A stretch of 9,726 nt of DNA. Origin: CAYOBW01 sp964402115. GTDB lineage: Bacteria; Verrucomicrobiota; Kiritimatiellia; UBA8416; CAYOBW01. Below are positions 1-7,460 of this stretch, one piece after another; position 1 is the stretch's first letter, and each line of letters begins with the position of its first letter. The notes beneath the pieces are model-generated. The model ran no database searches and was not told the DNA's origin. It worked only from the letters and a program-made list of their open reading frames with translations. The position numbers and the translations under genes are program-made. Where the stretch lies: positions 1 to 9,726 of the forward strand of contig CAYOBW010000281.1 in the NCBI GenBank assembly GCA_964402115.1, given 5' to 3'.

Positions 1-35
1 GATTGTAGTTTCCAGGATCAAACAAATCGCGCCGA

Positions 36-266
36 AATGTTAGTGGCATTGGGCGGGGCGCCCGCCCGTACCCGCTCGCCCGCCTGCCGCGCGGCGGGTA
101 CGCCGAGATCCTTCGCTGCGCTCAGGATGACGGGATGGCCTGATTCACTGTTCACAGCCCCGCCGTGCAGGGCCGTCGCCCCGGGCGGTGGAGTCGCGCC
201 GGATCGGCTCCGGCGGCCTTTCGGCGGGTTCAGGGCAGGGCGGTGCCCTATCCGGGTCAACACCCG
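36..266. repeat. GC-rich, hairpin-dense non-coding region
   Basis: No convincing gene lies before position 388. This stretch instead carries several perfect inverted repeats: 51-67 (7-bp GGGCGGG/CCCGCCC arms, 3-nt loop), 67-75 with 94-102 (9-bp arms CGTACCCGC/GCGGGTACG, 18-nt loop), 198-214 (GCCGGA/TCCGGC, 5-nt loop), 237-249 (AGGGC/GCCCT, 3-nt loop) and 253-266 (CGGGT/ACCCG, 4-nt loop). None is followed by a T-run on either strand, so they do not look like intrinsic terminators. Some short palindromes are expected by chance at this GC content. The 9-bp pair and its adjacency to the REP-like element at 105-133 are the most credible. Function unknown. Confidence 0.5.
105..133. repeat. REP-like dispersed palindromic repeat
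   Basis: The core at 108-128 has ATCCT and AGGAT arms around an imperfect CG-rich centre (TTCGCTGCGCT, with GC/GC pairing inside two mismatches), followed by GACGGG. Read on the minus strand it gives the familiar CATCCTGAGCG...GAAGGATCT type of intergenic repeat. When wrongly translated this yields the peptide string VILSAAKDL, which I recognise from many spurious small ORFs in environmental bacterial genomes. That recognition is from memory. It is a non-coding interspersed repeat, and its presence supports calling 1-345 intergenic. Confidence 0.6.
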
Positions 267-319
267 ACAGATCTCAGTGGGATAAGATGCGTTTGCCCTG
301 TGCCCGTCGCCGTTTCCAC

Positions 320-348
320 TTGCTTCGCCGGCGGCGAATCCGTATATG
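320..348 (+). promoter_or_regulatory. putative sigma70-type promoter with central dyad
   Basis: A TTGCTT box (320-325) is followed after 17 bp by TATATG (343-348). The spacing is ideal but each hexamer matches consensus only partly (about 3/6 and 4/6). Between the boxes lies a perfect 15-bp dyad at 324-338 (TTCGCCG, centre G, CGGCGAA), which would suit an operator or a promoter-proximal hairpin. Transcription would start near 355, leaving a leader of roughly 30 nt before the start codon at 388. This is inference from sequence only; host sigma factor preferences are unknown. Confidence 0.3.
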
Positions 349-375
349 AACGAACCTCCACGGCGAACAACAAAC

Positions 376-380
376 AGGAG
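376..380 (+). promoter_or_regulatory. ribosome binding site fixing the start at 388
   Basis: AGGAG lies 7 nt before the ATG at 388. The upstream in-frame ATG at 346 has no such site, overlaps the putative -10 box, and would add 14 charged and polar residues in front of the signal peptide. The downstream start is therefore preferred. Confidence 0.75.
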
Positions 381-387
381 CGCACAC

Positions 388-3300
388 ATGATCGGCTGGT
401 CTGGCATGAGCATGGCACTGAGGCACGCGAGTATGGTCGGCGCCGTTCTGGCAGCGGTTGTGGCGACGCGGGCGCCGGCGGCTGCGCTGATGTGGGACGC
501 CGACGCCACGCCGCCGGCCTCGGGAGGCACGGGCACGTGGAACGCGGGCACAGCCGCCAACTGGTACAACGGCGCCACGGACGTGGTGTGGCCCACGAGC
601 GGCGCCGATAACGACGCGGTCTTTGCCGACGCGGCCGGCACGGTCACGATCTCCGGCGGCGTGACGGCCAACGGCATCGCCTTCAGCACGACGGGCTACA
701 GCATCCAGGGCAGCACGCTGACGCTCAACGGCCCGGCGCCAACGCTCACCGCGTCCACCGGCGTAAGCGCGACGATCGGCTCGCTCCTGGCCGGCACGGC
801 GGGCGTGGCGCTCAATACCACAACCGGGACCACGCTCGGAAGGCTGACCCTCAACGGCAACAACGCGGGGTTGTCCGGCGGCGTGACACTGGGGAACGGC
901 AGCGGGAACACGTCGGGCACGGCCACGCCGTCAGCCAACTCCGGCGGCTATGTGGTGCTCGGGCACAACAACGCGCTGGGTGCGGGCACGGTGACCTCGG
1001 CCGGCGCGCAACTCCAGGCCGGTGTCGCCGGCCTCACCGTGCCGAACGCCTTCACGGTCAGCACGGGTGCCCTCCGCTTCGGCGGCGCCAACGACCTGGC
1101 GCTGTCCGGCGTGCTCACGCTGGTCGGCGCGGTGCGCGGCATCGGGAACTACTCGGGCAACAAGACCCTGACGGTCGGGGACATTGTCCTGGCCGACGGC
1201 TTCAACGTCAGCTTCGAGGCCGTGGACGCGGCGGCGGCTAACGGCACCACGCGCGTCAACGGCATCATCAGCGGCAGCGGCGGCGTGACCGTGCAGGGCT
1301 CCTACGATAACGGCACGGTCATCCTCGCCGGCGCCAACACATACAGCGGCGGCACGGCGCTCTACACGGGCACGCTCCGCGCGGCGAACAGCGACTCCGC
1401 GCTCGGCAACGGCGCCGTCACCGTAGCCGGCAGCGCAACCCTGGCCACGGCAAGCGGCGGCGGCGCGCGCACGCTGGAAAACGCCATCACGGTCAACTCC
1501 GGCCAGACGCTCTCGCTGGACTCCGGTAACGCCAGTCTCACGCTCAACGGCGCCATCGGCAACGCGGGCACGGTGCAACTGGCCAGCGGCGGCACGACGA
1601 CGCTGAACGGCGCCCTGAGCGGCGCGGGCACGCTGCAGATGGCGACCGGCTCGGGGACGCTCGTGTACGGGGGCATCAGCAGCGGCTTCACCGGGGGCAT
1701 CACGCTCGCCACCGCTACCGGCGGCACGTTTTCGGTCCCGGGCGTCCTGACGACGTCGGGCGCGCTGAGCAACCCCTACTCCAAGACGATTTCCATCGGG
1801 GGCAACCTGTCGGTCGGCGCGATCACGATTGCCGTGAACAACACAACTACGATCAATGGCGCCGGAACGTTCAGCGCGACGAGTCTCGGCGTGAGCAACT
1901 ACAGCACGGTCAGCTGCGGGATGACCGGAACGTTCACCGACACCGGCACCTTCTACCTGGGCAACGCCGATTCCCAGTACGGTTACTTCAGCCAGTCGGC
2001 AGGCACGGTGAACCTGACGACCACCACCGCCGGGGCCATCCGCATCGGCCACTGGCCCAACGAGATCGCGAAGTACAACCTGTCGGGCGGGGTCTGGAAC
2101 GCCACGGGCGCCGACACGGTGCTCGGCTGGGACGGAAACGGCGAAATCAACGTCTCGGGGGGCACCGCAAACCTGCGGGGCGTGCAGTTCAATCGCGCCG
2201 CCAGGACGAATACGGGGCTCATCGCGTTGACGGCGGGCCTGCTCAGGATCGGTGCCGGCAGCCTCGTCGACAGCTCCACGGGCGCCAACACGATCACCAT
2301 CAACCTCGGCGCCGGCACGGTCGGCGCGCTGACCGCGTGGTCCAGCGCGCTGCCCATGAGCCTCACGTCGGCCTCGCCGGGCGTGACGTTCGATACGAGC
2401 GGCGGAAACATCACGCTGAGCGGCGCGCTGGGCAGTACGGGCGCGCTGAAGAAGACCGGCGCCGGCACGCTCACGCTCAGCGGCGCCAACACCTACAGCG
2501 GCGCCACCACGCTAAGCGTCGGCACGCTGACGCTCAACTACGCCACGCAGAACAACAGCAAGCTCTCCGACACCGCGGCCCTGACGCTGGCGGGAGGCAA
2601 GCTCGAGCTCGCCGGCGGCAGCCATACTGAGACCGTGGGCTCCTGCACCCTGAACGCCGGCGCGGCGACGATCACGCGTTCGTCGGGCACGAGCGTGCTC
2701 CAGCTGAAAGCCATCACGCGCAACGCAGGGGCGACCCTCAACGCCGACGCAGCGAGCGTTGCCAACACCACGAGCGCCAACGACGCCACGGGCGTCCTGG
2801 GCTACTGGGCCACGGTCGCCGGCACGGATCTCGCAACGGTCAGCGGCGGCGCGCTCGTGGCCTACGCGGGCTACACCGATATCGCCGCCCGCGGCCCGGG
2901 CAGCACCGTGCCCGACGATGCGACCCGGAATGTCCGGATCAACTCGGCCGGCACCAGCGGCAACATCGCGCTGGCCGCGGCCACGACCACGATCAACGCC
3001 CTGCTCCAGAACACCGCCACCGCCGCGACCGTGGACACCGCAGGCCAGGCCCTGCGGGCGTACAGCCTCATGGTCGGCGCCGGCCAGGAGGCGCTGACCC
3101 TGGGCGCGGCGGCCGGCGACGGCACGCTCACGTCGGCCGGCGCGGGCGGCGACCTGCTCCTCAACACCTTCAGCGCCAACCCGCTGACCGTCAACGCCGT
3201 AATCGCGAACAACACGTCGGCCTCCACGCTGACGAAGGCGGGAACGGGCACGGCCGTGCTGGCCGCGGCCAACACGTACGGCGGTACGACCACGGTCGGC

Positions 3301-5781
3301 GCAGGGACGCTACAGATCGGCGGCGGCGGCACGACCGGCGCCGTCGGCAGCGGCACGCTCAACGTACTCGGCGGCGCAACGCTGGCGCTCAGCCGCTCGG
3401 ACGGCGTCACGATCACGTCCGCCGACCTGAACCTGACCGATGGCACGGTGTCGGCGCTGGCTGGCGCGAACGCGATCTCCACCACCGCGGGGAACAACAT
3501 GGACATCCTCGGCAGCAGCGCGTTCACGGCGGCCGCGGGCGCGACCCTGGACATCACCGGGACCGGCAACATCGGCTTCTCCTCCGCCCCGACCCTGACG
3601 TTCGGGGGCGCGGGCGGCGGCACGCTGAGCCGCTCCATCGCCAGCGGCGGCGCCGACGGCACGGTCGTCAAGAGCGGGGCCGGCGCCTGGACCCTGTCCA
3701 ACACGGCCAACAACTGGAGCACCGGGGGGCTGGTCATCGGCGCCGGCACGCTGCGGCTGGGCAGCTCGAACGTGATTCCGGATGGCAACGGCAAGGGCAA
3801 TGTCACGGTGACCGGCACGCTCGACCTGAACGCGTTCAGCGAAACCATCAACGGCCTCGCGGGGGCGGGCACGGTGGACACGCTCGCCGACGGCACGCCG
3901 ACGCTGACCGTGGGCGGCGCCAACGCGACCAGCTCCTTCACCGGCGTGATCAAGAACACGGCCGGCACCCTGGCGCTGGTCAAGACCGGGCTGGGCAACG
4001 TCACGCTCGGCGGCGCCTCAGCGTACACATACGCGGGCAACACAACGATCGACGCCGGCACGCTGACGATCACCGGAGCCGCCGTCGCGGGCGGTGTGAG
4101 CAAGCTCAGCACCCCGTGGGTCTACGTCAACCCGGGCGCCACCCTGTACCTTGGGGCAGGCTCTCAGTTCAGCTGGGGGCCGGGCACGCCTGCCGTGTCG
4201 CTGGACAACGCCACGCTGGGCATGTCCGACGGCCAATACAACTACGTCAAGACCGTCGTCATGGCCAACGGGGCAACGTGGGCCCTGGGCACGGGCTCGC
4301 TGATCAACGGCCTGACGGGGGCCAACTTCGCCCTGGCCACGGTCACCTCGCTGGCCTCGGCCACGACCAGCACGATCACCAGCCGGGGCGGCGCCATCGC
4401 GTTGAACGCATCCGGAACAACGGGCTCGGTCGTCTTCGACGTGGCGCGCGGGACAGCGGCCACGGACCTGCTGGTCAGCGCGGTCCTGGCGGACTACAAC
4501 GGCGTCCTCGGCTATGTCCTCAAGACCGGCGACGGCATCCTGACGCTGTCCGGGGCCAACGTCTACACGCGCGGCACGACGCTCAGGGCGGGAACGCTCG
4601 TGTGGGGGAATGCCGGCGCGCTCGGCGCGGCGGGCACGGTCACGCTGAACGACACGGGCACGGACGCCAGCGACGTGGCCCTGCTGACCAGCCTGGACGC
4701 CGGCGCGACGCTGGCCCGCAACATCACCGTCGCCAACCTCGGCACGGGAACGGTCACGATCGGCAGCAGCGGCGGCAGCGTCAGCGGGGGCGCGATCTAC
4801 AGCGGCACGCTCACCCTGAACCGCGCGACTACGCTGCAGGGCGTCAACACCGACAAGACCCTGTTCAGCGGCCAGATTGCCGGTTCCGTCGGCACGCTGA
4901 CCATCTCGGGCGGCGCCCGCGTCACCGTCAAGAACACCGCCAACAGCTTCTCCGGCAACGTGGCCATCACCGGCGCGGGCACGATTCTGCAAGTCAGCGA
5001 GGCCTCCGCCGGAGAGGTGCTTCCGGATGCCTCGAGTGTCGACGTGGGCGCGGGCGCCACGCTCCAGCTCGCGGGCTCGGCGAGCGCGACCGAGACCGTG
5101 GACGCGCTGACCGGCTCCGGCTCGGTCACCCGCAACGTGGCCGGAACGCAGACGCTCAGCCTGGGCAGCGCGGGCGGGAACGGCGCCTTCAGCGGCGGCA
5201 TCCAGAACGGCTCGGGCGTGATCGCCCTGGCCAAGGGCGGCGGCGGCGCGCAGTCGCTGAACGGCGCCAGCACCTACACGGGCGGCACGACCGTCAACGG
5301 CGGCACGCTGCTGGCGGGCAACGCCAGCGGCTCGGCCACGGGCAGCGGCCCCGTCACGGTCAAGTCCGGCGCGCAACTGGGCGGCAGCGGGTACATTTCC
5401 GGCAACGTTTCGGCCGAGGGGGGCAGCACGCTGACACCGGGCGGTGCGGGCGTCATCGGCACCCTGCATCTGCAGGGCGATCTGGCCGTGGCGCAGGACG
5501 CGCGCATGAACTGGGATTTCACGCCTGCCGCCAACGACGGCGTCGCTGTGAACGGAACCCTCAGCCTGCCGTCGCGCATCAACCTGAACATCAATACCCT
5601 GCAGTCCGGCAGCCTCCAGGATGCGACGCTGTTCACGTACGCGTTCGGATACAGCGGCCCCGACGCGATCGACCTGACCGGCACCGGCACGTCAGGCCTG
5701 TTTCTGGCTTTGCACGACTCCGCGAACAAGCGCATCGTGCTGCACGGCGTCGTACAGGGCACCACGTTCATCGTGAGGTAG
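388..5781 (+). CDS. Giant secreted protein with autotransporter-associated beta-strand repeats, no beta-barrel
   Basis: The product has 1797 residues. It starts with a Sec-type signal peptide (about 1-33: GAVLAAVVA hydrophobic core, APAAA before likely cleavage). Next comes an N-terminal module with GGTGTWN and NWYNG motifs typical of large PVC surface proteins. At least eight units match the autotransporter-associated beta-strand repeat (TLTLSGANTYSGATTL type), near residues 312, 694, 955, 1100, 1204, 1383, 1511 and 1622; between them are looser beta-helix-like segments. A distinct section near 804 reads VLGYWATVAGTD. Gly, Ala, Thr, Ser and Asn dominate, and there are only two cysteines (VSCGM, GSCTL). 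The predicted fold is a long parallel beta-helix outside the cytoplasm. The C-terminus (GTTFIVR) shows no autotransporter barrel, PEP-CTERM, LPXTG or other sorting signal. Large antisense frames here are GC-driven shadows. Adhesion, surface layer or matrix roles are possible; none can be shown. Confidence 0.9.
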   Translation: MIGWSGMSMALRHASMVGAVLAAVVATRAPAAALMWDADATPPASGGTGTWNAGTAANWYNGATDVVWPTSGADNDAVFADAAGTVTISGGVTANGIAFSTTGYSIQGSTLTLNGPAPTLTASTGVSATIGSLLAGTAGVALNTTTGTTLGRLTLNGNNAGLSGGVTLGNGSGNTSGTATPSANSGGYVVLGHNNALGAGTVTSAGAQLQAGVAGLTVPNAFTVSTGALRFGGANDLALSGVLTLVGAVRGIGNYSGNKTLTVGDIVLADGFNVSFEAVDAAAANGTTRVNGIISGSGGVTVQGSYDNGTVILAGANTYSGGTALYTGTLRAANSDSALGNGAVTVAGSATLATASGGGARTLENAITVNSGQTLSLDSGNASLTLNGAIGNAGTVQLASGGTTTLNGALSGAGTLQMATGSGTLVYGGISSGFTGGITLATATGGTFSVPGVLTTSGALSNPYSKTISIGGNLSVGAITIAVNNTTTINGAGTFSATSLGVSNYSTVSCGMTGTFTDTGTFYLGNADSQYGYFSQSAGTVNLTTTTAGAIRIGHWPNEIAKYNLSGGVWNATGADTVLGWDGNGEINVSGGTANLRGVQFNRAARTNTGLIALTAGLLRIGAGSLVDSSTGANTITINLGAGTVGALTAWSSALPMSLTSASPGVTFDTSGGNITLSGALGSTGALKKTGAGTLTLSGANTYSGATTLSVGTLTLNYATQNNSKLSDTAALTLAGGKLELAGGSHTETVGSCTLNAGAATITRSSGTSVLQLKAITRNAGATLNADAASVANTTSANDATGVLGYWATVAGTDLATVSGGALVAYAGYTDIAARGPGSTVPDDATRNVRINSAGTSGNIALAAATTTINALLQNTATAATVDTAGQALRAYSLMVGAGQEALTLGAAAGDGTLTSAGAGGDLLLNTFSANPLTVNAVIANNTSASTLTKAGTGTAVLAAANTYGGTTTVGAGTLQIGGGGTTGAVGSGTLNVLGGATLALSRSDGVTITSADLNLTDGTVSALAGANAISTTAGNNMDILGSSAFTAAAGATLDITGTGNIGFSSAPTLTFGGAGGGTLSRSIASGGADGTVVKSGAGAWTLSNTANNWSTGGLVIGAGTLRLGSSNVIPDGNGKGNVTVTGTLDLNAFSETINGLAGAGTVDTLADGTPTLTVGGANATSSFTGVIKNTAGTLALVKTGLGNVTLGGASAYTYAGNTTIDAGTLTITGAAVAGGVSKLSTPWVYVNPGATLYLGAGSQFSWGPGTPAVSLDNATLGMSDGQYNYVKTVVMANGATWALGTGSLINGLTGANFALATVTSLASATTSTITSRGGAIALNASGTTGSVVFDVARGTAATDLLVSAVLADYNGVLGYVLKTGDGILTLSGANVYTRGTTLRAGTLVWGNAGALGAAGTVTLNDTGTDASDVALLTSLDAGATLARNITVANLGTGTVTIGSSGGSVSGGAIYSGTLTLNRATTLQGVNTDKTLFSGQIAGSVGTLTISGGARVTVKNTANSFSGNVAITGAGTILQVSEASAGEVLPDASSVDVGAGATLQLAGSASATETVDALTGSGSVTRNVAGTQTLSLGSAGGNGAFSGGIQNGSGVIALAKGGGGAQSLNGASTYTGGTTVNGGTLLAGNASGSATGSGPVTVKSGAQLGGSGYISGNVSAEGGSTLTPGGAGVIGTLHLQGDLAVAQDARMNWDFTPAANDGVAVNGTLSLPSRINLNINTLQSGSLQDATLFTYAFGYSGPDAIDLTGTGTSGLFLALHDSANKRIVLHGVVQGTTFIVR

Positions 5782-5784
5782 CGG

Positions 5785-5871
5785 AAGGGGTCACGGCCCG
5801 CGCGGGGCGGGGGCGGCAGCCGGGCGCGGCGCCGTGCGGGCGCAAAGCGTCTGCATGCGGAATTGCTCCAG
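5785..5871 (-). pseudogene. Detached copy of the holA 3' end (direct repeat copy A)
   Basis: These 87 bp match 7461-7547 at 85 positions. On the minus strand they encode the last 26 residues and TGA stop of HolA plus 6 bp downstream, but no holA sequence precedes them; the HEAT gene stop codon abuts at 5872. The two differences are at 5835 (T here, G at 7511) and 5858 (C here, A at 7534). In the holA frame these give Thr for Pro359 and Arg for Leu351. The fragment fills almost all of the gap between the two convergent stop codons at 5781 and 5872, and has no start signal of its own. It is best read as a displaced relic of holA created when the adjacent segment arrived. Confidence 0.85.
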
Positions 5872-7419
5872 CTAATCCGGCGAGCACCGTGAAGTCCGTT
5901 CTCCATTGATGGGTGACCCCACTCCCATTTCCTTGAGTACCAAGGCGGCGCGGGCCCTGATGTCAGGGTCCTTGTCTTTGAGAGCATTCAGCACGGGGCC
6001 AACGACACGCTGGTCCTGGAAATGCTGCAGAGAGTAAAGAGCAGCTCGCTTTGTGCCGGGGGCGGCATCCGGTTTGAGGAGTTCGATTAGAGGTTCTATC
6101 GTTCGTGGATCGCGGAAGTCGCCAAGGCCTTCCGCGGCGGCGTAGCGGACCTGTTCATCGGGGTCATGGAGTGCCTGTATCAGCGGCTCCACCGCTCGCT
6201 TGTCTCGAGTGAATCTCAGGGCTGTAACCGCTCGCCGCCGAACATCACAGTCCGGGTCGCGCAGAGCGGTCACAAGGAACTCGGTGTGGGCGGTGCCGCC
6301 GAGTTCCCTCATCGCATTGACAACGGCTCTACGCACCTCCGGGCTCTCATCGTCCTTCTTGACAGCGTCAAGCATCATCGTCACGTCGGCCTTGGTGCCG
6401 CGCTTGACAATCGCGTAAATCGCCTGGCATCGAATCCGCCGATCAGGGTTCGCTAGCCCTCTTGATAGCACGTCGATCACTCGCCGCTCTTTCAATGCCT
6501 CGATCGCACTTCCGGCGTAGTACCGGACGTCCGCGTCGGTGTCGTTCAGCCATCGGGCAGCCAATGCGTCCAAGGGCCGAGGATCTGAGATCCGGCCAAG
6601 AGCCCATGCAGCCCAGAGACGAACCCCGGGGATGAGATCATCCAGGCAACCGATCAAGGGGTCCACCGCGCGGACATCCGGGATGCAACCCAGGGACTCG
6701 GCCGCCGCCTGGCGCACTGCCGCATTCGTGTCTTGCAGCACGCTGATCAATGCGGGCATGGCCGCGGCACACTTCCTTTTCCCGAGCTCCTTGGCCATGT
6801 CGGCACGCCCGGGGGCGGAGACATCGAGCAGAACCGCATTCAGTTCGACATCCAGGCGTTTGGGGTCCAGATGGTCCAGCGCCTGAATGACGGCGTCTCG
6901 CTGGAAATCGTCGGGCGTCTTCAGCAACGGAAGCAGTGATTCCACGGCCGATGGGGCGCGAAGCGCTGCGAGAGCCAGAGCAGCGTTTGCCCGCGTGAAT
7001 ACGTCTCCGTCCTTGAGGGCGCTGAGCAGCGGGACAATCGCGCGTCCATCGCCCAGTTGTCCCAGGCTGCAGGCGGCGGCCCTCCGGACACTGACCGCCT
7101 CGTCCTTGAGCACGGCAATCAACGGGACGACCGCGCGTCTATCACCGGTTTGCCCCAGTCCGGCGGCCGCCTCGCTCCGAATGTTCCCGAACCTGCTCCG
7201 GAGCAACGCGATCAGTGCATGCACGGCCCGCTGGTCCTTCTCGCGGGCCAGGCGGAGAGCATCGTCAAGCGAACGCGCGTCGCGTTTCATCTGGTATTCA
7301 TCGATGGCTTGGCGAATCTGCTGAAAGGGAGAGGCGCCGTGTCCCATCGCTTCGGTCCCGCAAAGGACGAGAAGCAGCATCACGAGAAGCAGCATCAGGC
7401 AAATGGTATTCCGACGCAC
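5872..7419 (-). CDS. Exported HEAT-repeat (PBS-lyase-like) protein
   Basis: The product has 515 residues from a GTG start. The open frame extends to 7521, but GTG at 7419 is chosen because AGAGGTGG sits just upstream and the protein then begins with a signal peptide (RRN, then LMLLLVMLLLVLC, residues about 1-26). The signal has a Cys at 20, but Leu at -1 makes a lipoprotein signal unlikely. Residues about 45-498 are a run of roughly 13-14 short HEAT-like repeats, each with a pattern such as AVEPLIQALHDPDEQVRYAA followed by EGLGDF. They should stack as an alpha-solenoid for protein binding; no catalytic domain is visible. The repeat series is regular and ends at VLKEMG, with a short tail GERTSRCSPD. 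The gene is visibly less GC-rich than its neighbours (hand-counted lines 57% and 67%, against 73% for a holA line). It is the only gene between two copies of the holA terminus, suggesting acquisition. Partner unknown; periplasmic location inferred. Confidence 0.88.
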   Translation of the reverse strand: MRRNTICLMLLLVMLLLVLCGTEAMGHGASPFQQIRQAIDEYQMKRDARSLDDALRLAREKDQRAVHALIALLRSRFGNIRSEAAAGLGQTGDRRAVVPLIAVLKDEAVSVRRAAACSLGQLGDGRAIVPLLSALKDGDVFTRANAALALAALRAPSAVESLLPLLKTPDDFQRDAVIQALDHLDPKRLDVELNAVLLDVSAPGRADMAKELGKRKCAAAMPALISVLQDTNAAVRQAAAESLGCIPDVRAVDPLIGCLDDLIPGVRLWAAWALGRISDPRPLDALAARWLNDTDADVRYYAGSAIEALKERRVIDVLSRGLANPDRRIRCQAIYAIVKRGTKADVTMMLDAVKKDDESPEVRRAVVNAMRELGGTAHTEFLVTALRDPDCDVRRRAVTALRFTRDKRAVEPLIQALHDPDEQVRYAAAEGLGDFRDPRTIEPLIELLKPDAAPGTKRAALYSLQHFQDQRVVGPVLNALKDKDPDIRARAALVLKEMGVGSPINGERTSRCSPD

Positions 7420-7422
7420 AAA

Positions 7423-7430
7423 CCACCTCT
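7423..7430 (-). promoter_or_regulatory. ribosome binding site of the HEAT-repeat gene
   Basis: Read on the minus strand the site is AGAGGTGG, ending 3 nt before the GTG start, with the GAGG core 6 nt away. It decides the GTG start over upstream codons that run back into the holA terminus. Confidence 0.7.
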
Positions 7431-7436
7431 TTGGTT

Positions 7437-7446
7437 CAACGCGTTG
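7437..7446. promoter_or_regulatory. 10-bp perfect palindrome in the HEAT gene leader
   Basis: CAACGCGTTG is a perfect palindrome about 17 bp upstream of the GTG start, within the only unique non-coding DNA of the inserted segment. It could be half of a regulator site. No clear -35/-10 pair is visible in the 41-bp leader, so the gene may be transcribed from holA or from a promoter inside it. Chance occurrence is possible. Confidence 0.2.
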
Positions 7447-7460
7447 CCAGCCATACCTAA

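Larger units (their letters stand above)
5872..7460. mobile_element. Putative inserted segment bounded by holA-end direct repeats
   Basis: This 1589-bp segment lies exactly between two copies of an 87-bp direct repeat (5785-5871 and 7461-7547). It contains one gene, the HEAT-repeat protein, plus a 41-bp leader. Both inner edges carry CTAA (5872-5875 and 7457-7460). Recombination between the repeats would delete the segment with one repeat and leave an intact holA facing the large repeat-protein gene. No integrase, transposase or convincing terminal inverted repeats are present. It could be a small integrative island, a decayed larger one, or the result of a one-off rearrangement, so the mobile nature is an inference. 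Confidence 0.45.

Noticed and set aside
18..689. A 223-residue minus-strand reading frame across the leader and the start of the giant gene
   Set aside because: It translates the REP-like repeat (giving VILSAAKDL) and the antisense of the signal-peptide region; it has no domain character and low-complexity Ala/Pro content.
931..5469. Several long minus-strand frames opposite the giant gene (931-2052, 1983-2492, 2871-4112, 4018-5469)
   Set aside because: Their compositions (Ala/Arg/Gly- or Val/Pro/Ser-rich) are what the complement of a GC-rich Gly/Thr/Ala gene gives, with no recognisable motif or start signal.
388..5781. CRISPR-like or tandem DNA repeats in the giant gene
   Set aside because: The repetition is at protein level with varied spacing and diverged codons; there are no regular identical repeats separated by spacers.
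4116..5909. A 597-residue plus-strand frame overlapping the 3' part of the giant gene
   Set aside because: It is an Arg/Gly/His/Gln-rich out-of-frame shadow. The in-frame gene has continuous beta-repeat units through the same DNA, so no frameshift is needed.
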